DNA from: Intrasporangiaceae bacterium URHB0013 | Lineage (GTDB): Bacteria; Actinomycetota; Actinomycetes; Actinomycetales; Dermatophilaceae | DNA length: 64,000 nucleotides | Direction: 5' to 3' | Assembly (NCBI GenBank): GCA_000620545.1 | Contig: KK211150.1 | Span: forward strand, 186,001 to 250,000 | Made by a program: the position numbers and the translations under genes | The notes under the pieces: generated by a model | What the model was told of the DNA's origin: nothing | The model's database searches: none | Seen by the model: the letters and a program-made list of their open reading frames with translations, nothing else | Shown here: positions 43,657-54,200 of the stretch, piece after piece | Position numbering within the stretch: position 1 is the first letter of the stretch | Layout: each line of letters opens with the position of its first letter

Positions 43657-45084
43657 TCAGAGCAGGGCGGGCGGCGGTGGCACGACGATGCCGACGACCG
43701 GGCCGAGGTCGACGACGGACCGGCCCGCCGCCGCGATCCGCGTGCACTCGGCACCGGCGCACCACCGCGGCACGACACCGTCCTGGGCCTCGCGCACCAT
43801 CATCCGCAGCGTGCCCGCCGTGATCGCCCCGCGCGACGTCGAGCGCTGCGCCGGCGGCTGGTAGAGCACCACCGGCGGCCGCGTGCCGTCCGGCCGGGCG
43901 GCCGTGGCCCTCTCGACGAGCGCCGTGAACTGGCGCCGGGTGTCCTGGTGGGCGCCGATGTCGGCACGCCACGCGAGGATGCCGACGACAGCGAGGACCG
44001 CCAGCGCCGCTGCCCCGATCCGCGGCGACCAACCGGTGCCTCGGAGCAGCAGCACGGCGGGCAGCAGCACAGCGAGCCAGGCCCAGAGCTCGCCGCGCAG
44101 GTCGGTCACGACGCCGGTCACCACGGTCTGGGCACCTGCGAGCCCGACGACGACGAGGAGCCCCAGCAGCAGCCGCAGCACGTGGGGCCGCACCCGTTCG
44201 TCGACCAGCGCGGCGACGTAGGCCACGAGGCCGACCACACCCACCAGGGCGAGGTCGCCCCAGAGCCGGCCGAGGTGTCGGAGCTGGCGCAGGACGTTGA
44301 CCCGCAGGTCGTGCAGGGACTGAAGGGGATTGGGGCGGCGCCAGGCGGCGATCTGCACGCCGAAGTGGCCGAAGGCGATGGCGTTGAGCACGTAGACGAT
44401 CCCGACGCCCACGGCATACGACACGAGGAAGCCGATGCTGAGGGCGACGACGTCGCGCCAGGGACGGTCACGCAGCTGGACGACGGCGCAGAGGAAGAGC
44501 ACGACCCCGACGGGGGGATAGGTGAGCACCGACAGCACCGTCCCGACCAGGAGCCAGACGCCCATCCGTGCACGGGAGCGGCTCGCAGCCGGGAGGGTCC
44601 ACACCCCGAGGGCGGCGACGAGGAGCGACGGCGTCAGGGTCGCGGGCCAGTAGAAGAGCCGCACCCACAGCGCCGAGGCGAAGACGGCGAGCCCGAGGAG
44701 CGCGTCGACCACCCAGTGGAGCGGGCGGTCGGTCGGGCGCAGTTGCCGCCACAGTCCCGCCACGAAGACGACGTATGCCGTCACGTACGTCAGCGACGCC
44801 GACAGCGCCGTCCCGTGCTGGCCGACGACGAACCACCAGGCGGAGTTGAGCCACCGCCCCTCGTTGAGGTTCTTGGCGACGACGTCGGTGGCCGTGGGCG
44901 TGCGCGCGGGCAGCAGGTAGGGCCAGTCGTCACGCCGGATCCAGGGAGCCAGCGCCTGGGCGTACACCTCGGTGAGGACGACCGCCGCGGTGAGGACCAG
45001 GACGACCACGGCCCACGTCGGCGGCCGCCACCGCGGAGTGGCGGTCGGTGCGCCGTCCTGTGTCGCAACGGAGGGTGCCGTCAT
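43657..45084 (-). CDS. Polytopic membrane protein, possibly GtrII/GT-C-like
   Basis: A 475-residue protein with around ten membrane helices. I do not recognise a specific family with certainty. After the first helix it has a loop with IRRDDWPYLLPA, resembling the acidic/aromatic first extracytoplasmic loop of GT-C-type or GtrII-like glycosyltransferases, and a long final soluble domain of about 90 residues with two cysteines (WCAGAECTR) that probably lies outside. ATG at 45084. It converges on the importer operon. The divergent intergenic 45085-45310 shows no gene. Confidence 0.7.
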   Translation of the reverse strand: MTAPSVATQDGAPTATPRWRPPTWAVVVLVLTAAVVLTEVYAQALAPWIRRDDWPYLLPARTPTATDVVAKNLNEGRWLNSAWWFVVGQHGTALSASLTYVTAYVVFVAGLWRQLRPTDRPLHWVVDALLGLAVFASALWVRLFYWPATLTPSLLVAALGVWTLPAASRSRARMGVWLLVGTVLSVLTYPPVGVVLFLCAVVQLRDRPWRDVVALSIGFLVSYAVGVGIVYVLNAIAFGHFGVQIAAWRRPNPLQSLHDLRVNVLRQLRHLGRLWGDLALVGVVGLVAYVAALVDERVRPHVLRLLLGLLVVVGLAGAQTVVTGVVTDLRGELWAWLAVLLPAVLLLRGTGWSPRIGAAALAVLAVVGILAWRADIGAHQDTRRQFTALVERATAARPDGTRPPVVLYQPPAQRSTSRGAITAGTLRMMVREAQDGVVPRWCAGAECTRIAAAGRSVVDLGPVVGIVVPPPPALL

Positions 45085-45310
45085 GGGGCCAGCTCACGGG
45101 AGTAGGGGCGTGTCCCACGACGATACGCACTCGAGCGCGGTGGGCCCGGCTACCGCCGTCGACACCCAGCGACTTCGCAGCGGCCGCCCAGTCGCGACAC
45201 ATCCACCCCTCCCGGCCGCCCACTCGGCCTGGGCCGCTTGGACCACGGGGTCGCTGGGCAGATCGCCGACGCGCGCGCTACCGTCACGGTCACCGTCGAG
45301 AGGGATGAAC

Positions 45311-45889
45311 ATGATGACGCTGGAGGACTTCCTCGACCACGTCAACGCCGGACGACTCATCGAGGGTGGCTCGGAGGCACACGACTTCATGCACGGCGCG
45401 GCGCAGGAGGCGATGCGCACGCTCGCCGAGCTGAACGGTGCCTACTGTTCGCCGGACGAGGTGCGGGCGCTGCTGTCCCGGCTGACCGGTCGGGAGGTGG
45501 GCGAGTCGGTGACGGTCTTCCCGCCGTTCCACTGCGAGTTCGGCAAGAACCTCCGTCTCGGGGAGGGCGTCTTCATCAACATGGGCTGCCGCTTCCAGGA
45601 CACCGGCGGCATCAGCATCGGCGACGGGTCACTGATCGGGCACGGCAGCACGCTCACGACGCTGAACCACTCGATGGACCCGGCACGGCGTGCCGACATG
45701 GAGCCGGCCGCGGTGACCATCGGCCGCAACGTCTGGTTGGGAGCGAACGTCACGGTCGTCCCCGGCGTGACCATCGGCGACGGGGCGGTCATCGGGGCCG
45801 GCGCCGTTGTGACCAAGGACGTGCCCGCTGACTCGGTTGCGGCCGGCGTGCCGGCGAGGGTCATCCGTCCCACCGGCTTCAACGCCTGA
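45311..45889 (+). CDS. Maltose/galactoside O-acetyltransferase-like left-handed beta-helix protein
   Basis: Acetyl-CoA-dependent sugar acetyltransferase of 192 residues. An N-terminal helical segment is followed by hexapeptide repeats (ISIGDGSLIGHG, VTIGRNVWLGANV, VTIGDGAVIGAGAVV) and the family FINMGCRFQD and TTLNHSMDPARR loops with the catalytic His. C-terminal VPARVIR is standard. The start is taken at ATG 45311, 7 nt after GAGAGGG; ATG 45305 and 45314 are also in frame. Confidence 0.88.
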   Translation: MMTLEDFLDHVNAGRLIEGGSEAHDFMHGAAQEAMRTLAELNGAYCSPDEVRALLSRLTGREVGESVTVFPPFHCEFGKNLRLGEGVFINMGCRFQDTGGISIGDGSLIGHGSTLTTLNHSMDPARRADMEPAAVTIGRNVWLGANVTVVPGVTIGDGAVIGAGAVVTKDVPADSVAAGVPARVIRPTGFNA

Positions 45890-45924
45890 GCCGCCCCCTG
45901 CCGAGATCTGGCGGTGGGGTGGGG

Positions 45925-46602
45925 TCATCGATGACGAGGGAAGTGCTTCCAGTGCCCCTCCGAGACGAGCTCGACGGCGCCGTCGAGGACCGTGATGGCC
46001 GTCTGGTCGTCCATCGCATACGCCTGGCCCGAGAGCCCCGCGGCCCACTGCTCCGCCTCGGCCATGGAGTTGCCCGGCATGCCGTCAGGAGCGAGGTGCG
46101 GGCAGATCGAGAAGTCCACGACGCCGAGGGTGCTCTCGTCCCCGGTCGGGGGTCGCCACTGCATGAAGTCCTTCCCGACCTCAGGGGTCATCACCATGCT
46201 TCCGGCACTCAGCCCCACCCAGACCGTCCGGCTCAGCGAGGGAAGCAGATCCGCCAGCCCGGACTGTCGCATCCAGTGGGCCAGGTAGAGGACGTCGCCA
46301 CCTGCTGCCAGCAGCACATCGGTCTCCCGGACCAACGGCACCCATCGCTCCTCATCGATGCTGGGCAGGGCCGTGAGCTCCAGCACGCCGACGGACCTCC
46401 AGCCCAGATCGACCATGGGGTTCTCGGAGTGACCACTGATGAACTGCCAGGCCTTGACGCCGGGGCCGACCCAGGGGTGGCCGTACATGGCGGTCGGGAT
46501 GCACAGGGCGCTCGAGTCGGCGATCGGTTTGCCGAGCAGCCGGACCAACGCGTCGCGGATGCTCGGGTTCGTGACGCCGCCGGATGTGAGGAGCAGCCGC
46601 AT
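45925..46602 (-). CDS. Peptidase E-like (S51) protein
   Basis: A 225-residue class I glutamine-amidotransferase-fold protein with the nucleophile elbow GLSAGSMV (Ser), LLAAGGDVLYL before it and a conserved C-terminal DDQTAITV. Peptidase E cleaves Asp-X dipeptides in the cytoplasm. ATG at 46602 has GGAGG 7 nt upstream. Codon use is a little less GC-biased than in the neighbours (AAA, TTG and AGT codons appear), which could reflect recent transfer or low expression. Confidence 0.85.
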   Translation of the reverse strand: MRLLLTSGGVTNPSIRDALVRLLGKPIADSSALCIPTAMYGHPWVGPGVKAWQFISGHSENPMVDLGWRSVGVLELTALPSIDEERWVPLVRETDVLLAAGGDVLYLAHWMRQSGLADLLPSLSRTVWVGLSAGSMVMTPEVGKDFMQWRPPTGDESTLGVVDFSICPHLAPDGMPGNSMAEAEQWAAGLSGQAYAMDDQTAITVLDGAVELVSEGHWKHFPRHR

Positions 46603-46780
46603 CGATTGCCTCCGTTGTCGTTGAGCGGTACCGCCGAGCCGGACGGTCGATGCGAGACGGGACCGGCCGGAAGGAGTTCACACCGTACACACCCCGGCGC
46701 CGATGGAGATGTGGTCGGCTGATGCGCCACGAGGCGCGGCGCAGCTTGTCGCACCTCGGCCGCTCGTCGCGCGTGTGAGC

Positions 46781-49111
46781 TCAGGGCAACAAGGTGTGGT
46801 CTCCGGCTGTCAGCTGGATCGCCAGACCGTCGACGATGACTGTCGTGCCGCCGTCCTCGTCGAGGCCCGGGCGGAAGCGCACCGTGCCGTCCGCGTCGAC
46901 CCCTGCGATCTCGGCCGTGGCCCAGTCGAGGCGTCGTCCGGCCACCTCGAGCCCCACGGGCAGGATGTGGCCCGAGCGCGCCGGCACCAGCAGGGTGGCA
47001 CCCGCCGCGATGGGGGTGCCGTCGAGTGCCACCGTCACCGCGGCCGGTGCGCCCGACGTGTTGATGACGTGCAGGGCACGCTGGCCGTCGTCGGTGCTCG
47101 TCGTCGTCGCGAACACGCCCGGCCACTGCGTCTCGAGGCGCAGCCCCGGGGTGACGCCGAGGCTCGAGAGGGCCCGGTCGAAGAGCAGGGGGTCCGAGGG
47201 CACCTGGGCCGCGAGGACGATCGCCCGTCCCTCACCGAGCGGCACGTCGAGACCGCAGGCGGCGCCGTAGGCGTCCGTGAGGACGACGTCGCCGCGCTCG
47301 TGCTCGAGCTGCTGCACCCAGCCGGCGCGCATCTCGGGCCACGGCTGCGCCCAGCCGTGGGCAACGAGCGAGGGGAAGTAGTGCCCGAGGTCGCGCACGA
47401 CCTCGCCGGGCGTGATCCCCAGGGCGTCCGCGAGCACCGTGCACGGCGAACCGTCGAGATCGCGCTCCGGGACGCGCCCCAGGAGCACGACGTTGCCGCC
47501 CGCGGTGACGTGCGCGACGAGACGCTCCTGGACGGCCCGCGACAGGTAGCGCCCGGTGCCGACGAGGACGGTGCTGCCGGGCTCGGGATCACGGCGCTCG
47601 AGATGCGTTGCGCCGTAACGGAAGCCGCCGAGCAGGAGGGAGCGTGCCAACGCCTTGCGCTCCCCGGCGCCGCGGTGCGCCGTCAGGTCGTCGACGACCT
47701 CCGTCATGAGCTCCGAGCCGGGGTGGTGGTACTCCGTCATGTACGCGTCGAGCACGAGTCCCAGCGACACGTCGTCGTGGTCCTCGTCCATGCGGGCGAG
47801 CCACGGCTCGTTGGCGCGGATCGCGAGCACACCCTGCCGGGTGGCCGCGTAGGTGTAGCCCCGCTGGCCCTCCGGACCGACGGGGGCTGCCGTCCCGTGG
47901 CGCTCGCCGGTGAAGCTGATGCGGTCGTTGCCGTCGTCGACGCGCTCGTCGAGTGGCGGGTTGATGCCGCCGGCGAAGAGGTAGTAGTTGATGAGCCGGT
48001 TGCCCTGGGCGAGGCACAGCCGGGTCTTGAGGTCGGCCGTCGACGGGTCGTACTGCATCTCGGCGCCCGCGCCGTAGTCGCCCGAGCCCGCCTCGAACTC
48101 GAGCGAGGTGAGTGGCTGGTCGTCGTCGTGGACGGCCGCCATGTACGCGTTGAGGACGTAGAGGTCGGTCATCGTGTTGAGCGTGGCCTCGCCGAGGTAG
48201 TGGTCGGACCCGGAGACCATCCCCGGGATGCCGGCATACGTGTCGACGAGCTGGCTGATGCCGATCGGGAAGGGGGCGCCGTTGCCGCCCTCGGTGCCGT
48301 GGATGTTGACGAAGAAGGGCACGCCGGCGACATCGCGCTCCTCGCCCATCCGGCGCAGCGCGGCGACGTAGTCGGCGAACCGGCGGCGCATGAAGAGACC
48401 GAGGTCGAGCCGGAGCACGCCGGCCCACTCCTCCTTGGGCGAGCGGACCGCCTGGGCCCAGCCGTCGTCCTCGGGCGCCACGGGGTAGGGCCATGCGGTG
48501 CCGTGGCGCTCGCGGAGGAAGGCGCCGAGGCTCGTGACGAGGTCGTCGGTGAGGTCGGGCGAGTTGGTCACCCAGGCGAGCATGCCCACCTCGTTGTCGA
48601 GCTGGACGCCGATGATCGGGCCGCCCGCCGGCTGCAGCCTCGGCGCGAGCACCGGCATGATCGCGTCGAACCAGCGACCGCTCTCCGACAGGAAGGCCGG
48701 CGCCAGGTAGTCGACGGTCCTCGAGCTGACCGGCACGCCGTCCCAACCGAGCGGCACGATCTCCGGGTGGTCCTGGTAGACCCGGAACGGGATGCCCTCG
48801 TTCTTCAGCTCGGCCATGATGAACGGCCCGGGACGGGCGATGAACCGCAGCCCCTTCTCGGCCGCGAGGTCGATGAAGGCACCGATGTCGCGCTCGGGGC
48901 GGGACTCGCCGGTGACGTCGATGGTGCCGTCGGGCAGCTCGTGGAAGATCCACGGGATGTAGGAGGCGACGGTGTCGCAGCCGGCCTCGACGAGCAGGTC
49001 GAGGCGCTGGCCCCACTCCGCACGGGCGACGCGGAAGTAGTGCACCTCCCCCGACATGATGATGCGGGGCTCGCCGTCGATGCGGATCTGGCGCCGGATG
49101 GTCTCGATCAT
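46781..49111 (-). CDS. GH35-family glycoside hydrolase (beta-galactosidase or beta-1,2-glucan-active)
   Basis: A 776-residue cytoplasmic enzyme. The N-terminal GH35 barrel has SGEVHYFRV, the acid/base glutamate E174 (GVQLDNEVG) and the probable nucleophile E338 (SLEFEAGS). Beta-rich domains follow, including a glutamine-amidotransferase-like or Rossmann-like segment near GGNVVLLGR. Most GH35 enzymes are beta-galactosidases. A GH35 protein from an endo-beta-1,2-glucanase cluster of Ignavibacterium album has been described as a beta-1,2-glucosyltransferase, which would fit the neighbours better. ATG at 49111 overlaps the GH3 stop (ATGA). No signal peptide. Confidence 0.88.
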   Translation of the reverse strand: MIETIRRQIRIDGEPRIIMSGEVHYFRVARAEWGQRLDLLVEAGCDTVASYIPWIFHELPDGTIDVTGESRPERDIGAFIDLAAEKGLRFIARPGPFIMAELKNEGIPFRVYQDHPEIVPLGWDGVPVSSRTVDYLAPAFLSESGRWFDAIMPVLAPRLQPAGGPIIGVQLDNEVGMLAWVTNSPDLTDDLVTSLGAFLRERHGTAWPYPVAPEDDGWAQAVRSPKEEWAGVLRLDLGLFMRRRFADYVAALRRMGEERDVAGVPFFVNIHGTEGGNGAPFPIGISQLVDTYAGIPGMVSGSDHYLGEATLNTMTDLYVLNAYMAAVHDDDQPLTSLEFEAGSGDYGAGAEMQYDPSTADLKTRLCLAQGNRLINYYLFAGGINPPLDERVDDGNDRISFTGERHGTAAPVGPEGQRGYTYAATRQGVLAIRANEPWLARMDEDHDDVSLGLVLDAYMTEYHHPGSELMTEVVDDLTAHRGAGERKALARSLLLGGFRYGATHLERRDPEPGSTVLVGTGRYLSRAVQERLVAHVTAGGNVVLLGRVPERDLDGSPCTVLADALGITPGEVVRDLGHYFPSLVAHGWAQPWPEMRAGWVQQLEHERGDVVLTDAYGAACGLDVPLGEGRAIVLAAQVPSDPLLFDRALSSLGVTPGLRLETQWPGVFATTTSTDDGQRALHVINTSGAPAAVTVALDGTPIAAGATLLVPARSGHILPVGLEVAGRRLDWATAEIAGVDADGTVRFRPGLDEDGGTTVIVDGLAIQLTAGDHTLLP

Positions 49112-51285
49112 GAGTCCTTCTTCATCGTGATGGTCACGGACTGGAGGCGGGCCGAGTCGGGGCCGGTGAGCAGGATGATGTCGCCCTCGTCGATGCGTGT
49201 CGTGAGGTCACGTCCGGCGTACGCGAACTGCTCGGCCTGCACGTCGAAGGTGACCTCGCGCGCCTGGCCGGGCTCGAGGTCGACGAGCGCCCAGTCGGTC
49301 AGCTCGACGAGCGGCCGCGTCACCTCGGCGACGGGGTCGCGGAAGTAGAGCTGGACGACCTCGCGGCACGGCCGCTTCCCCGTGTTGGTCACGGTCACCG
49401 TGAGGGTGACGGAGCCGTCGGGCGAGAGGACGGACGACGACGCGGTTGGTGCCGCGTAGTCCACCTCCGTGTAGGACAGGCCGAGCCCGAAGGGCAGCCG
49501 CGGGTAGGTGAGGGCGTCGATGTAGCGCCCCTCCTCGTGGTCGACGTCGGCGCGGATGAGCCGTCCCGTCGGCCGCTGGTGGGTGCTCGTCGGGATGTGG
49601 CCCGTCGAGAGCGGGAACGTCATCGGCAGTCGGCCGTGCGGCTCGACGTCGCCGAGCAGGACCGACGCGAGGGCGGTGCCGGCCTCGACCCCCGGGTGCC
49701 ACACGACGAGCACGGCGTCGGCCAGGTCGAGCACCTCGCTGAGGTCGAGCGGGCGGCCCGTGTAGACGACGGCGACGAGTGGCTTGCCCAGACCGGCGAC
49801 CGCCCGCAGCACGTCGAGCTGGCCGTGCGGAAGGCGGATGTCGGTGACCGACTGCGCCTCGCCCGAGCGGGACGGGTGCTCACCGAGCAGGAGCACCGAG
49901 GTGTCGGCGCGACGCGCCTGCTGGAGGGTGACGTCGGAGAATCGTCCGTCCGCGACGGTGAGGCGGTCGCCGAGCCGCTCGCGCAGGGCTGCCCCCGGAC
50001 GCGCGACGTCCTCGCCACGCCCGTCGAGGGTCCACGTGCCCAGCAGAGCCTCGCCCTCGTCGACGAAAGCCCCGCTGAGCAGCACCGATCCGGCCGACGG
50101 GTCGAGGGGCAGGACGCCGTCGTTCTGGACGAGCACGTGCGCGGCCTGGGCTGCGCGCAGGGCGACGGCCCGGCTCTCTGGAGTCGGTGCGTTCGACGCA
50201 CCGGGCCGCGCGGCATACGGACGCTCGAAGAGACCGAGACGAAACTTCAGGCGCAGCACGCGACGCACGGCGTCGTCGACGAGGCCCAGCTCGACCTCGC
50301 CCGAGCGGACGAGCTCCTCGAGGTGCGCGAGGTAGGCGCCGCCGCACATGTCGAGGTCGACGCCGGCACGGATCGCGAGGGCTGCGGCCTCCCGCAGGTC
50401 GGCCGCGACGCCCGCGTTGACGAGCTGGCCGACGCCGTTCCAGTCGGCGACGACCATGCCGTCGAATCCCCACTCACCCTTGAGGACCCCGCGGATGAGG
50501 TGCTCGTGGGCGTGCATGGGCGTGCCGTCGACGTCGTTGAACGCCGCCATGACGGTCATGACCCCGGCGTCGACAGCCGCCTTGAACGGCCGCAGGTGCA
50601 AATTGCGCAGGGTGTTCTCGCCGACGCTCACCGTGTCGTAGTCACGCCCGCCCGCCGCAAGACCGTAGCCGGCGAAGTGCTTGGCGCACGCGGCCAATCG
50701 GTCGGGCTCGCTCGGGTCGTCACCCTGGAAGCCGCGGACCAGCCCCGCGGCGAGACGGCCCGAGAGCACCGGGGTCTCGCCGAGCGACTCGGCGACCCGG
50801 CCCCAGCGCGGCTCCTCGGAGATGTCGACCATCGGCGTGAACGTCCACGCGACCCCGTCGACGACGGCCTCGCGCGCCGCGACCTCACCGATCTGCTCGG
50901 CGATGTAGGGGTCGAAGGAGGCGGCGATGCCGAGCGGGATCGGGCACACGGTGCGGTGGCCGTGGATGACGTCGCGGCCGAAGAGCAGCGGGATGCCGAG
51001 GCGGCTGCGCTCGACGGCGTGGCGCTGGGCGGCGTCGATGTTGCCGACGAGAACGCCCTCGTCGCGCTCGTTGCCACCGGTCGGGCCGGAGGCGTAGAGG
51101 CTCGAGCTGATCCGGCCGGCCGCGATCGCGTCGGCGTCGGCGTCGGGGTCGATGTTGGCGACCTGGTGGGTCTGGCCGACCTTCTCGGCCAGGGTCATCT
51201 CTGCCATGAGGAGGTCGATGCGCTCCTCGACGGGCCGGGTGGCATCGAGCCACGGCCGCACGGGCAGGGCGGGGACGTCAGTCAT
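49108..51285 (-). CDS. GH3-family beta-glucosidase
   Basis: Retaining beta-glucosidase of 725 residues without a signal peptide. It has the GH3 N-terminal barrel with KHFAGYGLAAGG and the nucleophile D281 (MVVADWNGVG), then the alpha/beta sandwich, and a C-terminal fibronectin III-like domain (PCREVVQLYF). In the Listeria beta-1,2-glucan operon a GH3 beta-glucosidase acts on sophorose, a reasonable role here. ATG at 51285, one base after the GH94 stop. Confidence 0.93.
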   Translation of the reverse strand: MTDVPALPVRPWLDATRPVEERIDLLMAEMTLAEKVGQTHQVANIDPDADADAIAAGRISSSLYASGPTGGNERDEGVLVGNIDAAQRHAVERSRLGIPLLFGRDVIHGHRTVCPIPLGIAASFDPYIAEQIGEVAAREAVVDGVAWTFTPMVDISEEPRWGRVAESLGETPVLSGRLAAGLVRGFQGDDPSEPDRLAACAKHFAGYGLAAGGRDYDTVSVGENTLRNLHLRPFKAAVDAGVMTVMAAFNDVDGTPMHAHEHLIRGVLKGEWGFDGMVVADWNGVGQLVNAGVAADLREAAALAIRAGVDLDMCGGAYLAHLEELVRSGEVELGLVDDAVRRVLRLKFRLGLFERPYAARPGASNAPTPESRAVALRAAQAAHVLVQNDGVLPLDPSAGSVLLSGAFVDEGEALLGTWTLDGRGEDVARPGAALRERLGDRLTVADGRFSDVTLQQARRADTSVLLLGEHPSRSGEAQSVTDIRLPHGQLDVLRAVAGLGKPLVAVVYTGRPLDLSEVLDLADAVLVVWHPGVEAGTALASVLLGDVEPHGRLPMTFPLSTGHIPTSTHQRPTGRLIRADVDHEEGRYIDALTYPRLPFGLGLSYTEVDYAAPTASSSVLSPDGSVTLTVTVTNTGKRPCREVVQLYFRDPVAEVTRPLVELTDWALVDLEPGQAREVTFDVQAEQFAYAGRDLTTRIDEGDIILLTGPDSARLQSVTITMKKDS

Positions 51286-51286
51286 G

Positions 51287-54200
51287 TCAGTGGGTCTCCA
51301 CGATGATCTCGGTGGTCGGTCCGGTGGCCTTCAGGGGGGCACGGTCGCCGTTCGGCGCCGCGGCCGTGAGCAGGTCGGCGGCCCGCACGGCCACTCCCGC
51401 CCGGCGGTAGGGGTTGGTCAGCGGCCGCAGTCGGAGCTCGCGCCCGCCCACGGTGATCCGGCGCACGCCGTGGCCCACGGGCCCGACGACGTAGCGGACC
51501 GTGAGGTCGGTCCCGACGAGCGGCAGCCGCGCGACGAGCTCGCCCCCGGTCCCCTCCGCCGTCGGCGGCAGCACCGGGTCGACCTCGACGTCGTCGCCGC
51601 GCTGGCGGATGCCGAGCAGCACCTCGGTGACGAGCCGGAGCACGAGGCCGGGTCCGGAGGAGTAGACCCGCCACCCGCCCTCGAGCGGCACGTCCCCCGC
51701 GAGGAGTGCGGCGTACCGCTCCGAGGCGTCGTAGCGGTCGGCGAAGGCAGCGTCGGACGACGAGTAGTAGCAGGTCGTCTGGCGCGGACGCGCCTGCGGG
51801 ACCAGGGAGTCGAGCCCGACCGGGCTCGCCTTGGCAAGGGCGGTGAGCAGGGCCGCGCCGTCACCGACCCGAGCCAGCGCCTCGGCGTAGCGCAGGTGCG
51901 CATGCATGTACATCAGGCCGATCTCGCGGCCCCAGAAGGTGCTCGCCTCGGCGCGCTGGAAGACCGTCATCGGCCCGCCGACATAGCTGACCGGCCGGTC
52001 GAACAGGCGGGCTCCATCGGGTCCGAGCAGGTGCTCATCGATGAGCTCGAGGTGGTGCCGGGCCTGCTCGGGCGTGAGCAGGTCGGCGCCGATGGCGTGG
52101 ATCCACGGCAGCACCCCGTAGCGCAGGCCGGTGCGCTCGTCGCTCGGGTGCACGAGCGGCTCGACGCGGCCGTCCTCGTGGTGCAGCAGGTAGCCGGGCA
52201 GCACGGGGTCGGCGGCGAGCTGGACCCGCAGCGCGTCGTGCGTGCGCTCGGCGAGCTCGTCCGCGTCGGCGGCCAGGGCCGTCGTGTCCCCGGGTGCCCC
52301 AGCCGCGTGGAGCCCCTCGGCGAGGGTGCGCAACGACTGTGTCTGCAGGACAGCGGTCCACGTGGAGACGAGGTGGGCGGCCAGGTGCGGGTCCGCCGGC
52401 TGGAGCGAGTCGTTCCAGTCGCCGTGGCCGTATGCCGGCAGCGGGCTCCCGGGGACCGTGCTCGCCGCGATGCGGGCGACGGCCCGCCGCAGGTGCTCGG
52501 CCACCGTGGCCGGCTCGCCGAGGGCGTCGTCGCCGACGAAGGCGACCATCTCGTCCAGCAGGCTCGAGTCCCCGGTGGTGCGCAGGTAGTCGCCGGCCGC
52601 GAGCACGGGCCAGAAGACGACGTCGCCGTGCGAGTCCTGCTGGCCGGTCTCCGGCAGCGGCGGCAGGAACTCGAAGGCCTGCGGCCAGTCGCCGCGGGCG
52701 TTCTGGGCGCGGAAGACGCGCAGCAGCACGTCGCGGACGGCGTCCTGCCGGCCCAGGGCCGTGAGGAGGCCGACCGGCCCCTGGCAGACGTCGCGGGTGC
52801 CCCATGCACCGCCGGAGAACTGCTCCAGTCCGCGCGGCGAGAGGTAGTGGACGAAGGCGTTGTGCATGAACCAGGGCAACGCTGCAGAGAGGTTCGCGGC
52901 CTGGAAGCCATGGGCGCCGAGCGATGACCCCTCGAGGGTCACCGCATGCCCGGCCTTGTCCCAGAAGGCTGCCCCGAGGCGCTCGCCCTCGGGAAGGACC
53001 TCACCCGCGGCGGCGTCACCCGCTCCCGGCGCCGAACCGAGGACGACCTCGAGCTGGTCGCTCGGGTCGAAGAGCACCGTGAGCCAGCCGCGGCCGCGTC
53101 CGACGCCGTCGGCCTGGAGTCGTGCGTCACCGACCTCGGGGCTGCCGGGTCCGGTCCACGAGACGCGCCACGGTCTCGGGTCGTTCGCGGTGAGCACGTC
53201 GACGTGGTCGCCCTCGGTCGTGACGGACGGGGCCTCGGACAGGTCGTCGGCCATCTGCATCGCGAGCAGCACGCGCCGGGGGGCTGCGCCTCGCTGGGCG
53301 ACCGACAGCGCGAGGGTGTGCTGGTCGGCGGGGGCGCTCGACGTCACGGTGAGCACGGGGCCCGACGCGGCGGCATACCACCACGTGCAGTGGTCGAGTC
53401 CGGTGAACCAGGCGCTCGGGGACTCGAGGAGGGACCAGCCGCCCTCGGCGTCCTCGACGAACAGGCGCACGCCGTGGGCACGCTGCAGGCCGAGGTAGGT
53501 TCGGCGTCCCGTCGCGACGGGGTTGCGGCCGACGTGACCGCGCGTGATTTGCGAGTGGAAGGTTCCGGCCATCCAGACCGTCGACGCGAGCGACCGCGAG
53601 TCGGGGGTCAGGGCGTCTCCGGTGCGGAGCAGGTGGCCGTGGGGACGCAGCACCGCGAGCTCCTTGGCGGGCGTGACGAGCTGCCCACGGCGGACGGTCC
53701 AGGCGAGCTCGGTGCCGTCGGCGGCCGTCTCGACGTGGGTGCGGCCCTCGAGCAGGCCGGGGTCGTCGAGCTCGGCAGGGTCGAGCGCCCGCGAGGCGAA
53801 GGCGGGGCTGGACGACCACAGCGTGTCGGGGGTGGGCTCGGCTGCGCCGTCCTCCGGTCGGTCGGTGGCGCCCGCGCTGCGAGCGACCCCGGTGCCAGCG
53901 GACGCGGTGCGAGCGGCCGCCTGGTCTGCCGCCAGCGCGACCTCCGCCCAGCGCTCGTCGGCGTCCGACGTCGCCTCGGCGTGGTCCTCGAGGGCGATGC
54001 CCCAGAACCCGGTGCGGTGCGTGTCCGCCGGCGCGATCCCGACCGTGGCGTCCTGCAGGGCGATGAGCGAGTGCTCGTGCTGCAGGCGGGTGCTCGGGAG
54101 GTCGGCAGCATCGAGGCCGCTCCAGCAGACGCCGCGCTCCGTGCGCTCGACGAGCTGGAGGGCGTCGGTCGCCCACCCCGTGCCGGTGCCGGTGGTGCCG

